64,000 bases of DNA from Pollenia angustigena. Its lineage: Eukaryota; Arthropoda; Insecta; Diptera; Polleniidae. The stretch is taken from NCBI GenBank assembly GCA_930367215.1, contig OV884057.1, positions 263,580,339 through 263,644,338 on the forward strand. The letters run 5' to 3'. Positions 38,908-48,783 of the stretch are shown here, piece by piece; the stretch's first letter is position 1, and the number at the start of each line of letters is the position of its first letter. A program made the translations under genes and the position numbers. Under the pieces are notes generated by a model, which was not told where the DNA came from, made no database searches, and was given only the letters and a program-made list of their open reading frames with translations.

Positions 38908-39763
38908 TTATTGATAACTCCTTAAATATACCACACTCAGCAATTTCATGGATACCCTCACATTGCTGGCATTGTTTTTGGCTAGGCTGTTCTTCTTAAC
39001 TATGAAGAACTCTTCGGGTGGCTGATACGTTTTGTTGACGATCGTTTGCCGACGCTGGACCACGTTGCGGCATAAGGCTGCAATATCGGGCCAAATCACC
39101 AATCCATATGGCAAAATGTTCCACCGTTGGAAATGGTAGCACTGAAACAGAAAATTTCGCCCACTCATATTGCTTGGACAAGGGCGATTTTAAAACTAAT
39201 TGCTCCAATAGCGTTGGATTCATTAAGTAGTTTTCACATTTTGCCGATTTGAAAAAGGCGACAATATTTTAAGCACAACTAGATAAGCCTAAAATGAACT
39301 CAGGACGGCCTTCGGTTATCATCGGATACATTTTTATTTTGTCCAGTTGCGATCTTACCAAAAGTTCTGGACGACCAAAATTAAACCTTTACTCCTCAAT
39401 AATTTGCGGCACGTTTTCCGGGTAAATCAGCATTGACATTACACTATTTCTGGCTGCGCCCTGTAACGCCTTTTGAAGTCTGATTAGATTTTGCCTATTA
39501 GTATAACAAAATTCCATGGTTGTATCTTCATAAGTCGCTAAAAATAATGGCCAATCCTCTGGCTTTCCATCAAATTGTGGAAGATGATATAGCTTCGTTA
39601 TGAAATCGTTTGACTGAATTGTTGTTGGAGGTCTTGCCGTATAAAAATTCGTTTCATTTAACGGCGATCTATAATCTACATTTGACGGCGGCGCCTGATG
39701 GTGCAAGTTTTCTGCTACTGACGGTAGCTGCTGAAAATTTAACAACGACTGTGATTGAGTACC
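38908..39763 (-). pseudogene. Bel/Pao gag, second part
   Basis: Carries the Bel gag core LYHLPQFDGKPEDWPLF, then RQNLIRLQKALQGAARN and, after frame changes near 39230-39390, the segment NPTLLEQLVLKSPLSKQ. It is cut from the first part of gag by the R1-type LINE, whose 15-bp duplication lies at 39749-39763. Confidence 0.75.
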
Positions 39764-41119
39764 CTGGGAGTGTTTGTCGACTTCAAGGGTGCGTTTGACC
39801 ATCTCCACTGGAATGCGGTTCATGACAGACTACGTAGTGTAGGTTGTCGTGAGCTTGACTTGTGGAGAAGTTACTTTAGCTGCAGAAAAGCTTGTGTGGT
39901 TGGTGCCAGCGGCACAGCTTGGAGGGACGTAACTCGGGGGTGCCCGCAGGGTTCTGTCTGTGGTCCTGTTATATGGAACCTCATGATGGATCCGTTGTTG
40001 GTACGTCTGAGCCGTCTCTGCAATCTGTGCGCATATGCAGATGATTTGCTCGTTTTGCTCGAGGGACAGTCTCGTGCTGTTCTGGAGGCGAAGGGTGAGC
40101 AGGTCATGCGCATAGTTAATGAATGGGGTGCACAAGTCGGTGTTGAGATTAATCTTGACAAGACTGTGATAATGCTGCTCAAGGGCAGATTGTCTAGTGC
40201 ACGTCCTCCTGTCATTAAGTCTGGTATCGTTAGTCTCAGATATGTGACTCAGGTCAGGTATCTGGGAATAATGATGGGTGAGCGGATGAACTTTTTGGTT
40301 CATCTTGCTCATGTAAGGGAAAAGCTGACTGCTGTCGTTGGTAAGGTCAAACGTATTCTGAGGAGTGACTGGGGCCTCAGCAGGCGTGCTGTTCGAACCA
40401 TTTATGGCGGGCTGTTCGTTGCATGCGCAGCGTATGGTGCGCCTGTATGGTACGAGACAGTTATGACTGTTGTTGGTCGCAAAAAGGTGCTTACTTGTCA
40501 GAGGGTTGCTATGCTTGCTTGCATGCCGGTCTGTCGGACTGTTTCTACGGATGCTCTTCAGGTCTTGCTGGGTGCAGCTCCCCTTGACTTAGAGGTGATA
40601 CGCCGTGCTATCGCCTATAAGATCAAGAATGGGCTGCCACTTCTTGCGCATGATTGGCTTTCTGCTGTTGACGTGGTGAATAGGGAGAGTAGGGAAATCA
40701 AGGTGATGTTAGCCGATCACCTTGATTCTAGGTGGAGGACGCGCTGGACGGACTCTGACAAGGGTCGTGTCACGTATGCTTTTATACGGGATGCGCCCTT
40801 CGTACGCGGGCGCCCAGATTTTGGCTTCGGCCTTAGTCTGGGGTTCTTACTGACGGGACATGGCTCGCTCAATGCATTTTTGCATAAGAGGGCCTTGTCG
40901 GACACTTCGGACTGTGGGTGTGGGAGGGGGACCGAGGACGTATGGCACGTTATTGCTGAGTGTCATTACTATGATGACATTAGGGACTTAGATAGTATGG
41001 GCATCACTCATACTGGGGCGGGTTGGGATTGTAGTAGGGCCTTAGAGGACGATCGGACGATGGGGAGGTTGGGGCAATTTGCCCAGGAAGTATTTAATAG
41101 GAGAAGACGGAATTTGTGA
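39764..41119 (+). CDS. R1-clade LINE reverse transcriptase, C-terminal 450 residues
   Basis: An uninterrupted frame from the truncation point: VFVDFKGAFDHLHW (first catalytic Asp), RGCPQGSVCGP, and CAYADDLLVLLEG with the catalytic Asp pair. Then the thumb region VRYLGIMMGERMN and, near the end, the Cys-rich R1-type box CGCGRGTEDVWHVIAEC. The frame ends at FNRRRRNL. No stop or shift is seen, which suggests a recent insertion, although the truncation means it cannot move by itself. Confidence 0.88.
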   Translation: MGVFVDFKGAFDHLHWNAVHDRLRSVGCRELDLWRSYFSCRKACVVGASGTAWRDVTRGCPQGSVCGPVIWNLMMDPLLVRLSRLCNLCAYADDLLVLLEGQSRAVLEAKGEQVMRIVNEWGAQVGVEINLDKTVIMLLKGRLSSARPPVIKSGIVSLRYVTQVRYLGIMMGERMNFLVHLAHVREKLTAVVGKVKRILRSDWGLSRRAVRTIYGGLFVACAAYGAPVWYETVMTVVGRKKVLTCQRVAMLACMPVCRTVSTDALQVLLGAAPLDLEVIRRAIAYKIKNGLPLLAHDWLSAVDVVNRESREIKVMLADHLDSRWRTRWTDSDKGRVTYAFIRDAPFVRGRPDFGFGLSLGFLLTGHGSLNAFLHKRALSDTSDCGCGRGTEDVWHVIAECHYYDDIRDLDSMGITHTGAGWDCSRALEDDRTMGRLGQFAQEVFNRRRRNL

Positions 41120-42147
41120 AGGTGAGCTCGTTCGCAGGCATTTGCGATCCGACGCTCGCGTATATCGCCGAACTGTCCGCTCTGCGCATTGCTTCGTGCT
41201 CGGAGGTCGGTTTGCTGTTTTTGGTGGAATCTCGTCGTGTTGATGTCTGGTGATTTGCCCATGCTGCTGTTGCTTGTGCTGGGACACTTGTGTCTCTGGT
41301 CCCTTGGGGCTGGAGATGGGAGTGTCTTGGTGGAGTAGCGGCATGCTGTCGGCTGATTTCCGGAACGGCCCCCTGCTGGGTTCGAGTTCTCCTTTTCGTC
41401 GTTGGTGCTGTTGGTCGAGTTTGACCATGAGCCTGTCCGTGGGGACAGCTGCGTTTATTGTTGTGTTTTTTGTTGTCATTGTTGTGCGTGATGTCCTTTG
41501 CCGGTGTCACGCAAGGTGGCCAAAGTGTCGCTCGTGAGAGCGGCTGTTTACTGTTTTGTTGTTTCGTCTATTGGTGATGTATTGTCCCTTTATGTAGATG
41601 TTTGTGGTGCTCCGCGATTTGTGGAGGTGCAGTCCCAGTTGCTGTTTGCAGTGTTGCTGGTTGCTGGTTGCTGTTCGTGGTATGCTGCAGTCTGCTGTGG
41701 GTCACCAGTCCCGGTACCGTTTGGGGTCCAACTGGTAGTAGTTTAGGCTACGAAGCTGACCAGAGTCTTTATCTGGTACCACGGGAACCAGGGTGCCCTT
41801 GGGACCTCGGTCCCAACCTGGTTATGGTGCGGCCCCTTCGGGGGAGTAACGTGGTGGTTGTGGTTTAATACCCATATCGCGGGTAGAGTAATTTATTGCT
41901 CGGTGTGGAGTTGCATTGCAACCGGTTGCCATTTGACCATAAAATGGTAGGAGTGTTAGATAGGCTCCGCCCTTCACCGAGGGGGATGAAGTGTCCAAAT
42001 GCACGGATTCGAAGTCGGTACCCTTTCTCTGGTGCCACAGTTTGTGGCGAAGGAGGAAGGGGGCGATGGTCACGCATGTTTTGACCCTGTGTTAAGAGCA
42101 CCGTGAGGAAGGGTCTTCGGACGACGATCACGTAAAACCGGACAAAT
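41120..42147 (+). other. R1-clade LINE 3' UTR
   Basis: About 1 kb, GC-rich and rich in GTTGCTG/TGTTGTG-type motifs. Short frames here have no recognisable domain. This is the region usually bound by the LINE reverse transcriptase. Confidence 0.6.
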
Positions 42148-42842
42148 CTGTGATTGAGTACCATTATTCGACGATGGTAGCTCTTGCGCAAAACAACCTG
42201 CTGGTGTCTGTATTTGCTGTATGCCTATTATTTGTTGTGACAATTCTTGAGAATTTCTCAAATGCGGCAATTCATTGTTGTTTGATTGAACATTATTTGA
42301 AGCAATTGTTGACGAATTTATTTCTCGTGCTCGCACATACCCACTCGTTAGCGGTGGCATTTGCCGAACAACATTTGGCAAACCCTGTTGTCCATGCAAT
42401 ACAGGTGGCATGGGATGTAAATTAGACGGTGCAGATAGCATCTGCCGATGACACGACATATTTGACACACCTTGGAAATGTGAATTTGGCACCCGCATTC
42501 CTTGGTGCATATGTGTCGTATGTGCTGAATCTTCAACGCTATTTTGAGACGGGGAAAAATGTTGAGGCATGTTCTTTTGACGACCTGAGTCTTCCCTCAA
42601 GTTATCAATTGCAGATTTCAAAGAAGTGATTGTGACATTAAAGATGACAAAAGTTCGGACGTAGTAATTGATTCGGCAGACGTAATCACAGGCTGTGATG
42701 ACGTATTTATTGTTGTAGCTTCTGCCGAATCTTTATCATTATGGTTATTAACTATTGTGTTGTCTAGGCATTCGTTATCAGACGAATTTTCATGATGCTG
42801 CTCCGAACCCTCCTGACTGGATTGTGACCTGGTTCTTGGCAT
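42148..42842 (-). pseudogene. Bel/Pao gag, first part
   Basis: Starts MPRTRSQSSQEGSEQ, a low-complexity Ser/Asn/Gln-rich region. The frame shifts by one base near 42620 and continues as KSAIDNLREDSGRQKN to GTQSQ, where the LINE is inserted. Asn/Gln-rich gag N-termini are common in Bel elements. Confidence 0.75.
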
Positions 42843-43395
42843 CTTGACGAACTGGACCACAACTGATAACACCACAATTTAACCGCTTCCAAATGAACCA
42901 AAACTCGCGATGAACAAAGGAAAACAATGTAGACGACTAAAACGCAAGCTTTGATAAAAAGTTAGTTTATTTAATTTGTTTAAGCAAAGAAAATTTATTG
43001 AGATTTAGAAATAAAGAATAAAAAGTACAAAAGCTTGGTTCTTCCAATAGTATGGTGCGTGAAAAATATATGCGTGTTTCCTTTGATTTTCTCTTCGCGT
43101 GTTCAATGACTACCCTACAAGAAATGGATGACCGAAACTAAAAAAAAAAAAAATTTTTACTAACACACTTGCAACAATTTTACATTAGTTGTACCACTCT
43201 AACATATATGTTAGAGTAGAACAACTGAAAACAAAACAAAAATGCCAATTTTTTTTAAATTTTTGTTATACATACGCTTTACTGGCTAATATTTGTGAAA
43301 ATTTGTGAATTGTTTAAATTAAATACTGCAAAATATTTTAATAATTATTAAAATAAATAAAGGAAATCCAAAGGATTTGGGTAAGTAAGTTATAA

Positions 43396-43811
43396 AAATG
43401 CGAAAAAGAAAAACGCGAAGCTGAAGATGCGGAAAAGCCTAAACAAAATTTGGATGAAGCTAAAAAGACTCATATCCGAAGATCCCAGTTGGCCAGCTGC
43501 ATATTTGAATGTGTCGAAAATTAACAGAAACGTTAAAATCTATGGATGTGCACACCGTTTAAGACATCAAGGCAAAGGTTTAATTTTTTATTTACATTAC
43601 GGATTTTTACAATGTTTGGTACACTAAAACCTGTGCCAGAATATTGTAGAAACTCATTTATTTGTTTTATACACCAGGTGGACACGAATTGCATGTAGAT
43701 TACTGGGAATTAATTGGCTTGGCTCGTGCTGGCGGTGCTGAAAGTATTCGCAATGAAGAGGCTCATCCCGATGTTCAGTTGGATAATCGTCATATTATTA
43801 GAGGCGAAAAC
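43396..43811 (+). pseudogene. Captured asparaginyl-tRNA synthetase (cytosolic) fragment
   Basis: The first piece reads AEDAEKPKQNLDEAKK, the N-terminal helical extension of animal AsnRS. After a frame change come EDPSWPAAYLNVSK, then KIYGCAHRLRHQGKGLIF, which is the start of the anticodon-binding OB fold, and GFLQC. After a further deletion and stop the last piece reads GGHELHVDYWELIGLA and EEAHPDVQLDNRHIIIRGEN, the OB-fold end and the hinge before the catalytic domain. The catalytic core is absent. Stops, shifts and a missing segment rule out function. The identification rests on several collinear motifs and is strong. Confidence 0.85.
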
Positions 43812-43819
43812 ATTTTTCC

Positions 43820-44200
43820 GGGTTAATTCTTCCACCTGCAGTGAATGGTGTAAACGAATACGTACAGCAGTCAACTTGATTTGGTTGCATTGTAAGGAGC
43901 CAAAGTTGGTTATACGATATTCAGAGGTATGTTATCATGAAAATTTGTTTTTAAATAAAATTAAGTCGTCTTTTTTTTTGTATCTTACAGTATTTTGCAA
44001 ATTGTAGCGAAAAACACAAATCTAGCACTTCTTGATCGCACAGTGACCTCTTTAGTGTGTGCTCTATACAATTGTGGGGAATCAGACACTCTTTATGGTT
44101 TAACAAATTGTCTAAAAAGTTTTTAGTAAAAACTAAACACGGCAAACGTTTCGAATGGATACAATATGTAGCAGAATTGTACAATAATATTTAAAAACAG
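43820..44200 (+). pseudogene. Second block with an intron-like gap, source unknown
   Basis: One frame reads PAVNGVNEYVQQS upstream and another LALLDRTVTSLVCALYNCGE downstream. Between them is a 60-70 bp stretch starting GTATGTTATC and ending TTTTTGTATCTTACAG, which looks like a small fly intron. It may be a second captured gene fragment. I do not recognise the protein. Confidence 0.35.
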
Positions 44201-44356
44201 TTAAATGGTATTTGATCTAGCAAAACGTTTTGCAAAAACCAATAACTTTTTAATAAGACTATTGATTACGAGCAACGTCTAATATTTAATAAAAAAAAAA
44301 CTGTTATCATCTTACGTTTATGAAAGGAGGAATAACTGTTACGGTCCCTGTTTTAT

Positions 44357-44612
44357 TAAGCCTTTTTGCAATATTCCCATTCTTTAAATATTTCACTTGG
44401 TTTTTGCTTAAGCCAACCTTTGGTTAACATTGATACTATAGATGTAAACATATACTTAGGAATGATTCTAATGAAACTACAAGATATTCCGGTAGTGTAT
44501 AGTATCATTCCTTAGTATATGTACTTATCTATAGCATCAATGTTAACCAAAGGTTGACTTAAGCAAAAACCAAGTGAAATATTGAAGTTGGGACTATTGC
44601 AAAAATGCTTTA
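44357..44612. repeat. Inverted-repeat module inside the NARS-carrying element
   Basis: Roughly 80-bp inverse arms share TTTTTGCAAT, ATATTTCACTTGGTTTTTGC and CCTTTGGTTAACATTGAT. Probably a MITE inserted in the element, or an internal duplication of it. Confidence 0.6.
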
Positions 44613-45130
44613 TAAAATTTAAATTACCTCATAGGACAAAAAATAATTATTTATTTATTTAATTTATTGTGTAAAACGAACAAATATTGAAATTTACTTT
44701 AAATAAAAAACAAAAATATGTATGAGAATTTAATAAAAAGAATCATGTTTTATTTAAGCTAAAAAGTACGTCAACAGTGACTAATATATGCATAAGTACT
44801 GACTAGTCAGCTGTGACCGGTATATGCATAAGTACTGACTAGTCAGCTGTGTCCGGTTTATACATCAGTACTGATATGTAAAGAGTATAAGAGTAAACAG
44901 CTCAGACATATGTTTTATCTACCACAAAATTCATAGGTTAAAGAAGGATGCAAAATCACACGTACACAAAAGTTTAGGTAATTTTTTTCACGTAGTCCTT
45001 AAGAAAATGATAGAAACTTTGTTCTACGCGATGACCGATATCTGTATCAGCAATGTCGGTCATATGATAGGTCAAATGACCGTCACTATTCTTGTAGGGT
45101 AGTGTCGTTATTTTGAAAATTGTTGTGTTA

Positions 45131-45584
45131 TAGGGCCCATACACAATACCATCATGATTGTACAATCAAGTGATTGTGCAATTAAGCTTGAAGCACACAA
45201 CACACCAGCATGCTGGTACAAAATTCATTTTTTACCAAAATGTGTGTGGAAAAGGTTGTAATGAATAACAATCAAATTTGTGCTGCTGTTATTATTGCTA
45301 TTATCCTAAAACAAAAACGAATAAGGATTAAAAAAAAAACGTGTTTTAATTTAAATTTTGTTTTAAATTTTGAATTTTTTGATTTTTATGCCTTAACGAT
45401 TTAACATTTATGAGCTAACTTTACAGCACACGATACAATCATGCTGGTACAATCAAAAAAATATCAAACTATTTTTGATAAAGCACCATCAGCTGGTACA
45501 ATCACACCACAAGCTCATACACGGTCCATCAGCTGGCACAATCACTTGATTGTACAATCATGATGGTATTGTGTATGGGCCCTA
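45131..45584. repeat. Harbinger-like MITE in the Bel LTR, TTA duplication
   Basis: Ends TAGGGCCCATACACAATACC and its inverse; flanked by TTA (45128-45130, 45585-45587). The uninterrupted LTR copy (GTGTTAGGCAGAG) proves the site. The interior carries further inverse ATCAGCTGGTACAATC motifs. Confidence 0.85.
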
Positions 45585-45786
45585 TTAGGCAGAGATCAAA
45601 GGCACAGCGTTGTATTTTGTGCCAGAGATGACAACAGGTGGGTTATATGGTCCTCTCCTAGGACATCGTAATGTTGAATAGACCAGGTTTTTTCCATACG
45701 TTTGGGTTACTTTTGGACTAGTCCTGGTCCCTTGTGGACTTCTCTTAACACGCGTGTTTGGAGTGGTCCTATTATTTGCAGGGATA

Positions 45787-46087
45787 ATATAAACACATAT
45801 AAATATGTACACACAAATGTTCATTTAATTTTTTTTATTCTATCGGCTAACAGCCGGCTTCGAGCCGCCGCCGAGTTTTTTTTGCGCCAGCCGCTGCCGC
45901 CGATAAAATCCCACGTCGCAGGTCCCTGATCACTATGTTAAAACAACAAATAATTTCTTGTTCACACATGAATATGGATAGTGAAAACGGCATTTAAAAC
46001 AATTGTTTGGAACCGTGTTGCCATATAAGTAACGCCATTTTGATTATTATTTCAGCTTTTTATATAGGTTTTATGCGCCCTATACAC
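45787..46087. other. Spacer with a GC-rich islet
   Basis: Mostly AT-rich, but 45840-45925 is strongly GC-rich (GCCGCCGCCGAG, GCCGCTGCCGCCGATA) and bounded by ATCGGC/GCCGAT, so it could fold. No gene is seen. Confidence 0.4.
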
Positions 46088-46413
46088 CAAGGCGAGTGCA
46101 AGGTACAAGGTAAGTGCAACTCTACAACTACAAAAAGCCCCATGTATTTTTTTGCAATTTAATAGGCGGCTGTCAAAAATGCTGACAAGGCAAAAATTTA
46201 TTGAAAAACAAAATAAAAATTTTGTTTGGGTAATAAAAGAGATTATTAAATTCACTTTAATTGTTCGCAGTTTTTCTAAGAAATTTTTTCGGTTATTTTG
46301 GCGCAAAACAAAAACAAAACTATATTTTGACGTTTCCCTATTTTTTTTAATTCGCCGTGGAGACAGCTGATGAACGGCTGATGAGTTGAGTTTACCTTGT
46401 TAAATTCGCCTTG
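46088..46413. repeat. hAT-type MITE, CAAGGCGA ends
   Basis: Starts CAAGGCGAGTGCAAGG and ends AATTCGCCTTG; the flanks CTATACAC and CTGTACAC match in 7 of 8 bases. Confidence 0.7.
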
Positions 46414-46446
46414 CTGTACACTTTTCAGTTCAATTGTCAATTGAGT

Positions 46447-46671
46447 CAAGGTATATTTACACAAGGTAGACTCATTTGAGAGTGTAGACATGCTGCTCTA
46501 TAAAAGGAACAGAGTTGTCAAAATTGTCTTCATATAAAACAAAAACAATTTAACGCACACATGTAAAAATTTTGGCTCATATACACGAAATTTGACGTTT
46601 GGGTTCCAACAAGGAGTAATCAGCTGACAAACATATGGGCCAACGAGTTTACCTTGTGTAAATATACCTTG
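46447..46671. repeat. hAT-type MITE, CAAGGTATATTTACAC ends
   Basis: Inverse ends CAAGGTATATTTACACAAGG; exact 8-bp duplication AATTGAGT at 46439-46446 and 46672-46679. Confidence 0.85.
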
Positions 46672-46785
46672 AATTGAGTCTTTCAACTGAATTGATGCTT
46701 GGCCACAGACTTCATCAAATGAATTAAAAGAATTTAAATTAATTTTAAAATTTAATGAAATACAAGACAATTTTTAAAATACTTA

Positions 46786-47164
46786 AGGTGCTATCAGACG
46801 GGATGTATTTTGCATATGTACTGTCAAATTTTCCATCTGTAAAAGTTGTACACATCGTGTGATACATATGAAACTTTGCATGTGTAAAAAACATGTGGAA
46901 ATACATATGTAAATTTTTCGATTAGAACACGCTCTATTTTCCTGTGGCAAACATAAACAAAACAGCTGGTTTGTTTTGAAACGTAAACAAAAGTCAGCTT
47001 TTGTTTACATTTATAGGTTATGTCATAAGGAAAAACATAAGCAGGTATGATAGCAAAAATTATGAATCGTATGTAAAATGGAAATTTTGACATACATACG
47101 GAATTACATATGGGAAAGAAAAGTGACAGTACATATGTAAAATACATCCCGTCTGATAGCACCT
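46786..47164. repeat. MITE with AGGTGCTATCAGACGGGATG ends
   Basis: Long inverse ends flanked by TTA (46783-46785, 47165-47167). The interior has many ACATATG motifs, several of them facing each other. Confidence 0.8.
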
Positions 47165-47585
47165 TTAGCTTTTTTTTACAAAAGAAAACTACAAACATTA
47201 ATTATGACAGCTGATCAAGAGACTCGAGCACACACAGTACAATCGAATTGAAAGACTTAGTAGTCAACTTGAAAAAATCAAAATCTTCAACCAACTCGAC
47301 AACCGTCAAACTAATCAATTGAAAAAGCCATACACGCTTTGATTTAGACAATAACCAACTCAGTTGACAATTGAATTGAATTGTGTATGGGCATAAAATA
47401 TTGTGCGTTGCTAAATCTAACAACGTTTTGTTATTGAGCGAACATAACAATGCATAGTCTTGACGGTATGTTAAATCTGATCGCCAACAAAAAAATCAAT
47501 CCCTTCACTACGCTTCTCAAAGAGAAAAAAATGTATGTCAGCAAAATTAGTATTGTGTGTTCTGGGCCTATGATAACAGCGCAGT

Positions 47586-47942
47586 CAAGGCGAATTTATA
47601 GCAGGTAAACTTATCTCGTCAGCTGTTCGTCAGCTGTTTCCACGGCGAATTAAAAAAAAAACCTTGAAACGTCAAAATATAATTTTGTTTATGTTTTGCG
47701 CCAAAATTACCGAAAAAATTTCTGAGAAAAACTATATTGTGAAAGTGAAAATTGGTGAAAATATATTATTTTTATAATAAAAATATTTAAAAACTGCAAA
47801 TAATTAAAGTGAATTTAATAATTTCTTTTATAAAAAAGTGATAATTTTAATTTGCAAACAAAACATGCGTTATTGTTCAGTTTGCAAAAAACCTTACTAT
47901 AAAGGTGAAGGAAACTTGTTCCGAGTGTATAAATTCGCCTTG
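47586..47942. repeat. hAT-type MITE, CAAGGCGAATTTATAGC ends
   Basis: Exact 8-bp duplication AGCGCAGT at 47578-47585 and 47943-47950. Ends CAAGGCGAATTTATAGCAGG and ATAAATTCGCCTTG. Confidence 0.85.
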
Positions 47943-47971
47943 AGCGCAGTTTTGCTTGTTAACTGTACAAC

Positions 47972-48015
47972 CAAGGCGAATTCATTTCTCAGGTGACGTA
48001 CATAAATTCGCCTTG
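47972..48015. repeat. 44-bp minimal hAT-type element
   Basis: Starts CAAGGCGAATTCATTT, ends CATAAATTCGCCTTG, and is flanked by the exact 8-bp duplication TGTACAAC (47964-47971 and 48016-48023). It consists of little more than the two terminal repeats of the family. Confidence 0.8.
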
Positions 48016-48023
48016 TGTACAAC

Positions 48024-48783
48024 CATTAAAACTTAAATTGTACTTTTAATACTTATTTTAATTACGCTGTGTTTATATACGTAATAAAATTGTAAAATAA
48101 AATCAACAATAGCGCTTCAAATACAAAGACGGAATAAAGTTTTGTTGTGAAAAAAGTCGATTGTTTGTTGTTGCCTTCAAAATAAGTTCATAATTTTAAT
48201 TGTTAAGGTATAATTTAGTTGGATAAGTAATTTTTAATAAAAACATTTTTTTAAACTAAATTCCATTATACATAATTAGATTTTCAAAGTACAATAACTT
48301 TATTTAATTAAAAATGGCTAAACAAAAGGATTATATGTATTCACATTCATATGTATAAAGGTGGGTATTATGTGTGTATAAAACTTTGATTAATCATAGG
48401 TATCATGGAAAAATTAGACCATATGTAGGTATATTAACTAAAATATGTTTGAAAAATTTATTAAGTACATATATATATATATATACAATACTTATGTATA
48501 TATTTACAACATATAGACCTTGGTATATACATATATATGTACAAAGTATAAATAAAGGTGTTTATGATCGTACATTATTAAAAAAAATAATACTAATAAA
48601 TAATAAAGAAAAAAAGTTATTTTATTAATAAATAATAATATGTATAATAATAAACATATATACATTTTATGTAGGTATTTACATATGTTAAGAAAATACT
48701 GTTGTGACAGAGAGAACTTGTTGCATTTAGCAGATTTGATTACTTGGTAAATAATTAGTGAAGTCAGATTGGATATACCTACA
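48024..48783. other. AT-rich spacer
   Basis: No gene recognised. A run of (AT) with ATATATATATATATA lies near 48470-48486. Confidence 0.4.

Larger units (their letters stand above)
39764..42147 (+). mobile_element. 5'-truncated R1-clade LINE inserted in Bel gag
   Basis: Flanked by the exact 15-bp duplication CTGTGATTGAGTACC (39749-39763 and 42148-42162). The 5' end is truncated inside RT, and the 3' end (…ACCGGACAAAT) has no poly(A). Its base composition is far more GC-rich than the surroundings. A roughly 1 kb 3' UTR follows the frame. R1-clade elements often target rDNA, but this copy sits in a retrotransposon. Confidence 0.88.
43113..45099. mobile_element. TA-flanked TIR element carrying asparaginyl-tRNA synthetase pieces
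   Basis: Ends CCCTACAAGAA and TTCTTGTAGGG lie exactly at the break in the Bel LTR; the intact LTR reads GACTAGTGTCG, so TA has been duplicated (43111-43112 and 45100-45101). The element is 1987 bp with no recognisable transposase. It contains the NARS-like block (43396-43811), a second block with a possible intron (43840-44200) and an inverted-repeat module (44357-44612). Confidence 0.78.
34552..45636 (-). mobile_element. Bel/Pao LTR retrotransposon with nested insertions
   Basis: 263-bp LTRs: 34552-34814 (3' in element direction) and 42928-43112 plus 45102-45130 plus 45588-45636 (5', split by two insertions). LTR ends are TGTAGACG...GACAACA. A GGTGG duplication lies on both outer sides. I count four substitutions between the LTRs (about 1.5%), so the copy is fairly young. 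Gag and pol carry one long frame each with scattered stops and shifts. Bel/Pao is assigned from the gag-CCHC-PR-RT-RH-IN order and the YVDD RT box. Confidence 0.88.
34358..45784. mobile_element. TA-flanked MITE that hosts the Bel element
   Basis: Left end TCCCTGCAAATAAAATTGG at 34358 and right end CCTATTATTTGCAGGGA ending at 45784, each next to TA. The two halves (34358-34551 and 45637-45784) are separated only by the Bel/Pao element and its 5-bp duplication, so the MITE itself is about 0.34 kb. This is the outermost layer of the nest. Confidence 0.7.

Noticed and set aside
39830..41510. Several long minus-strand frames opposite the R1 RT gene
   Set aside because: They are shadows of the GC-rich plus-strand RT frame and its UTR, have no domain, and their composition (His/Pro/Arg/Thr-rich) is typical of antisense frames.
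43396..44200. A working asparaginyl-tRNA synthetase gene
   Set aside because: Frameshifts, stops, a missing middle segment and no catalytic domain, and it lies inside a transposon.
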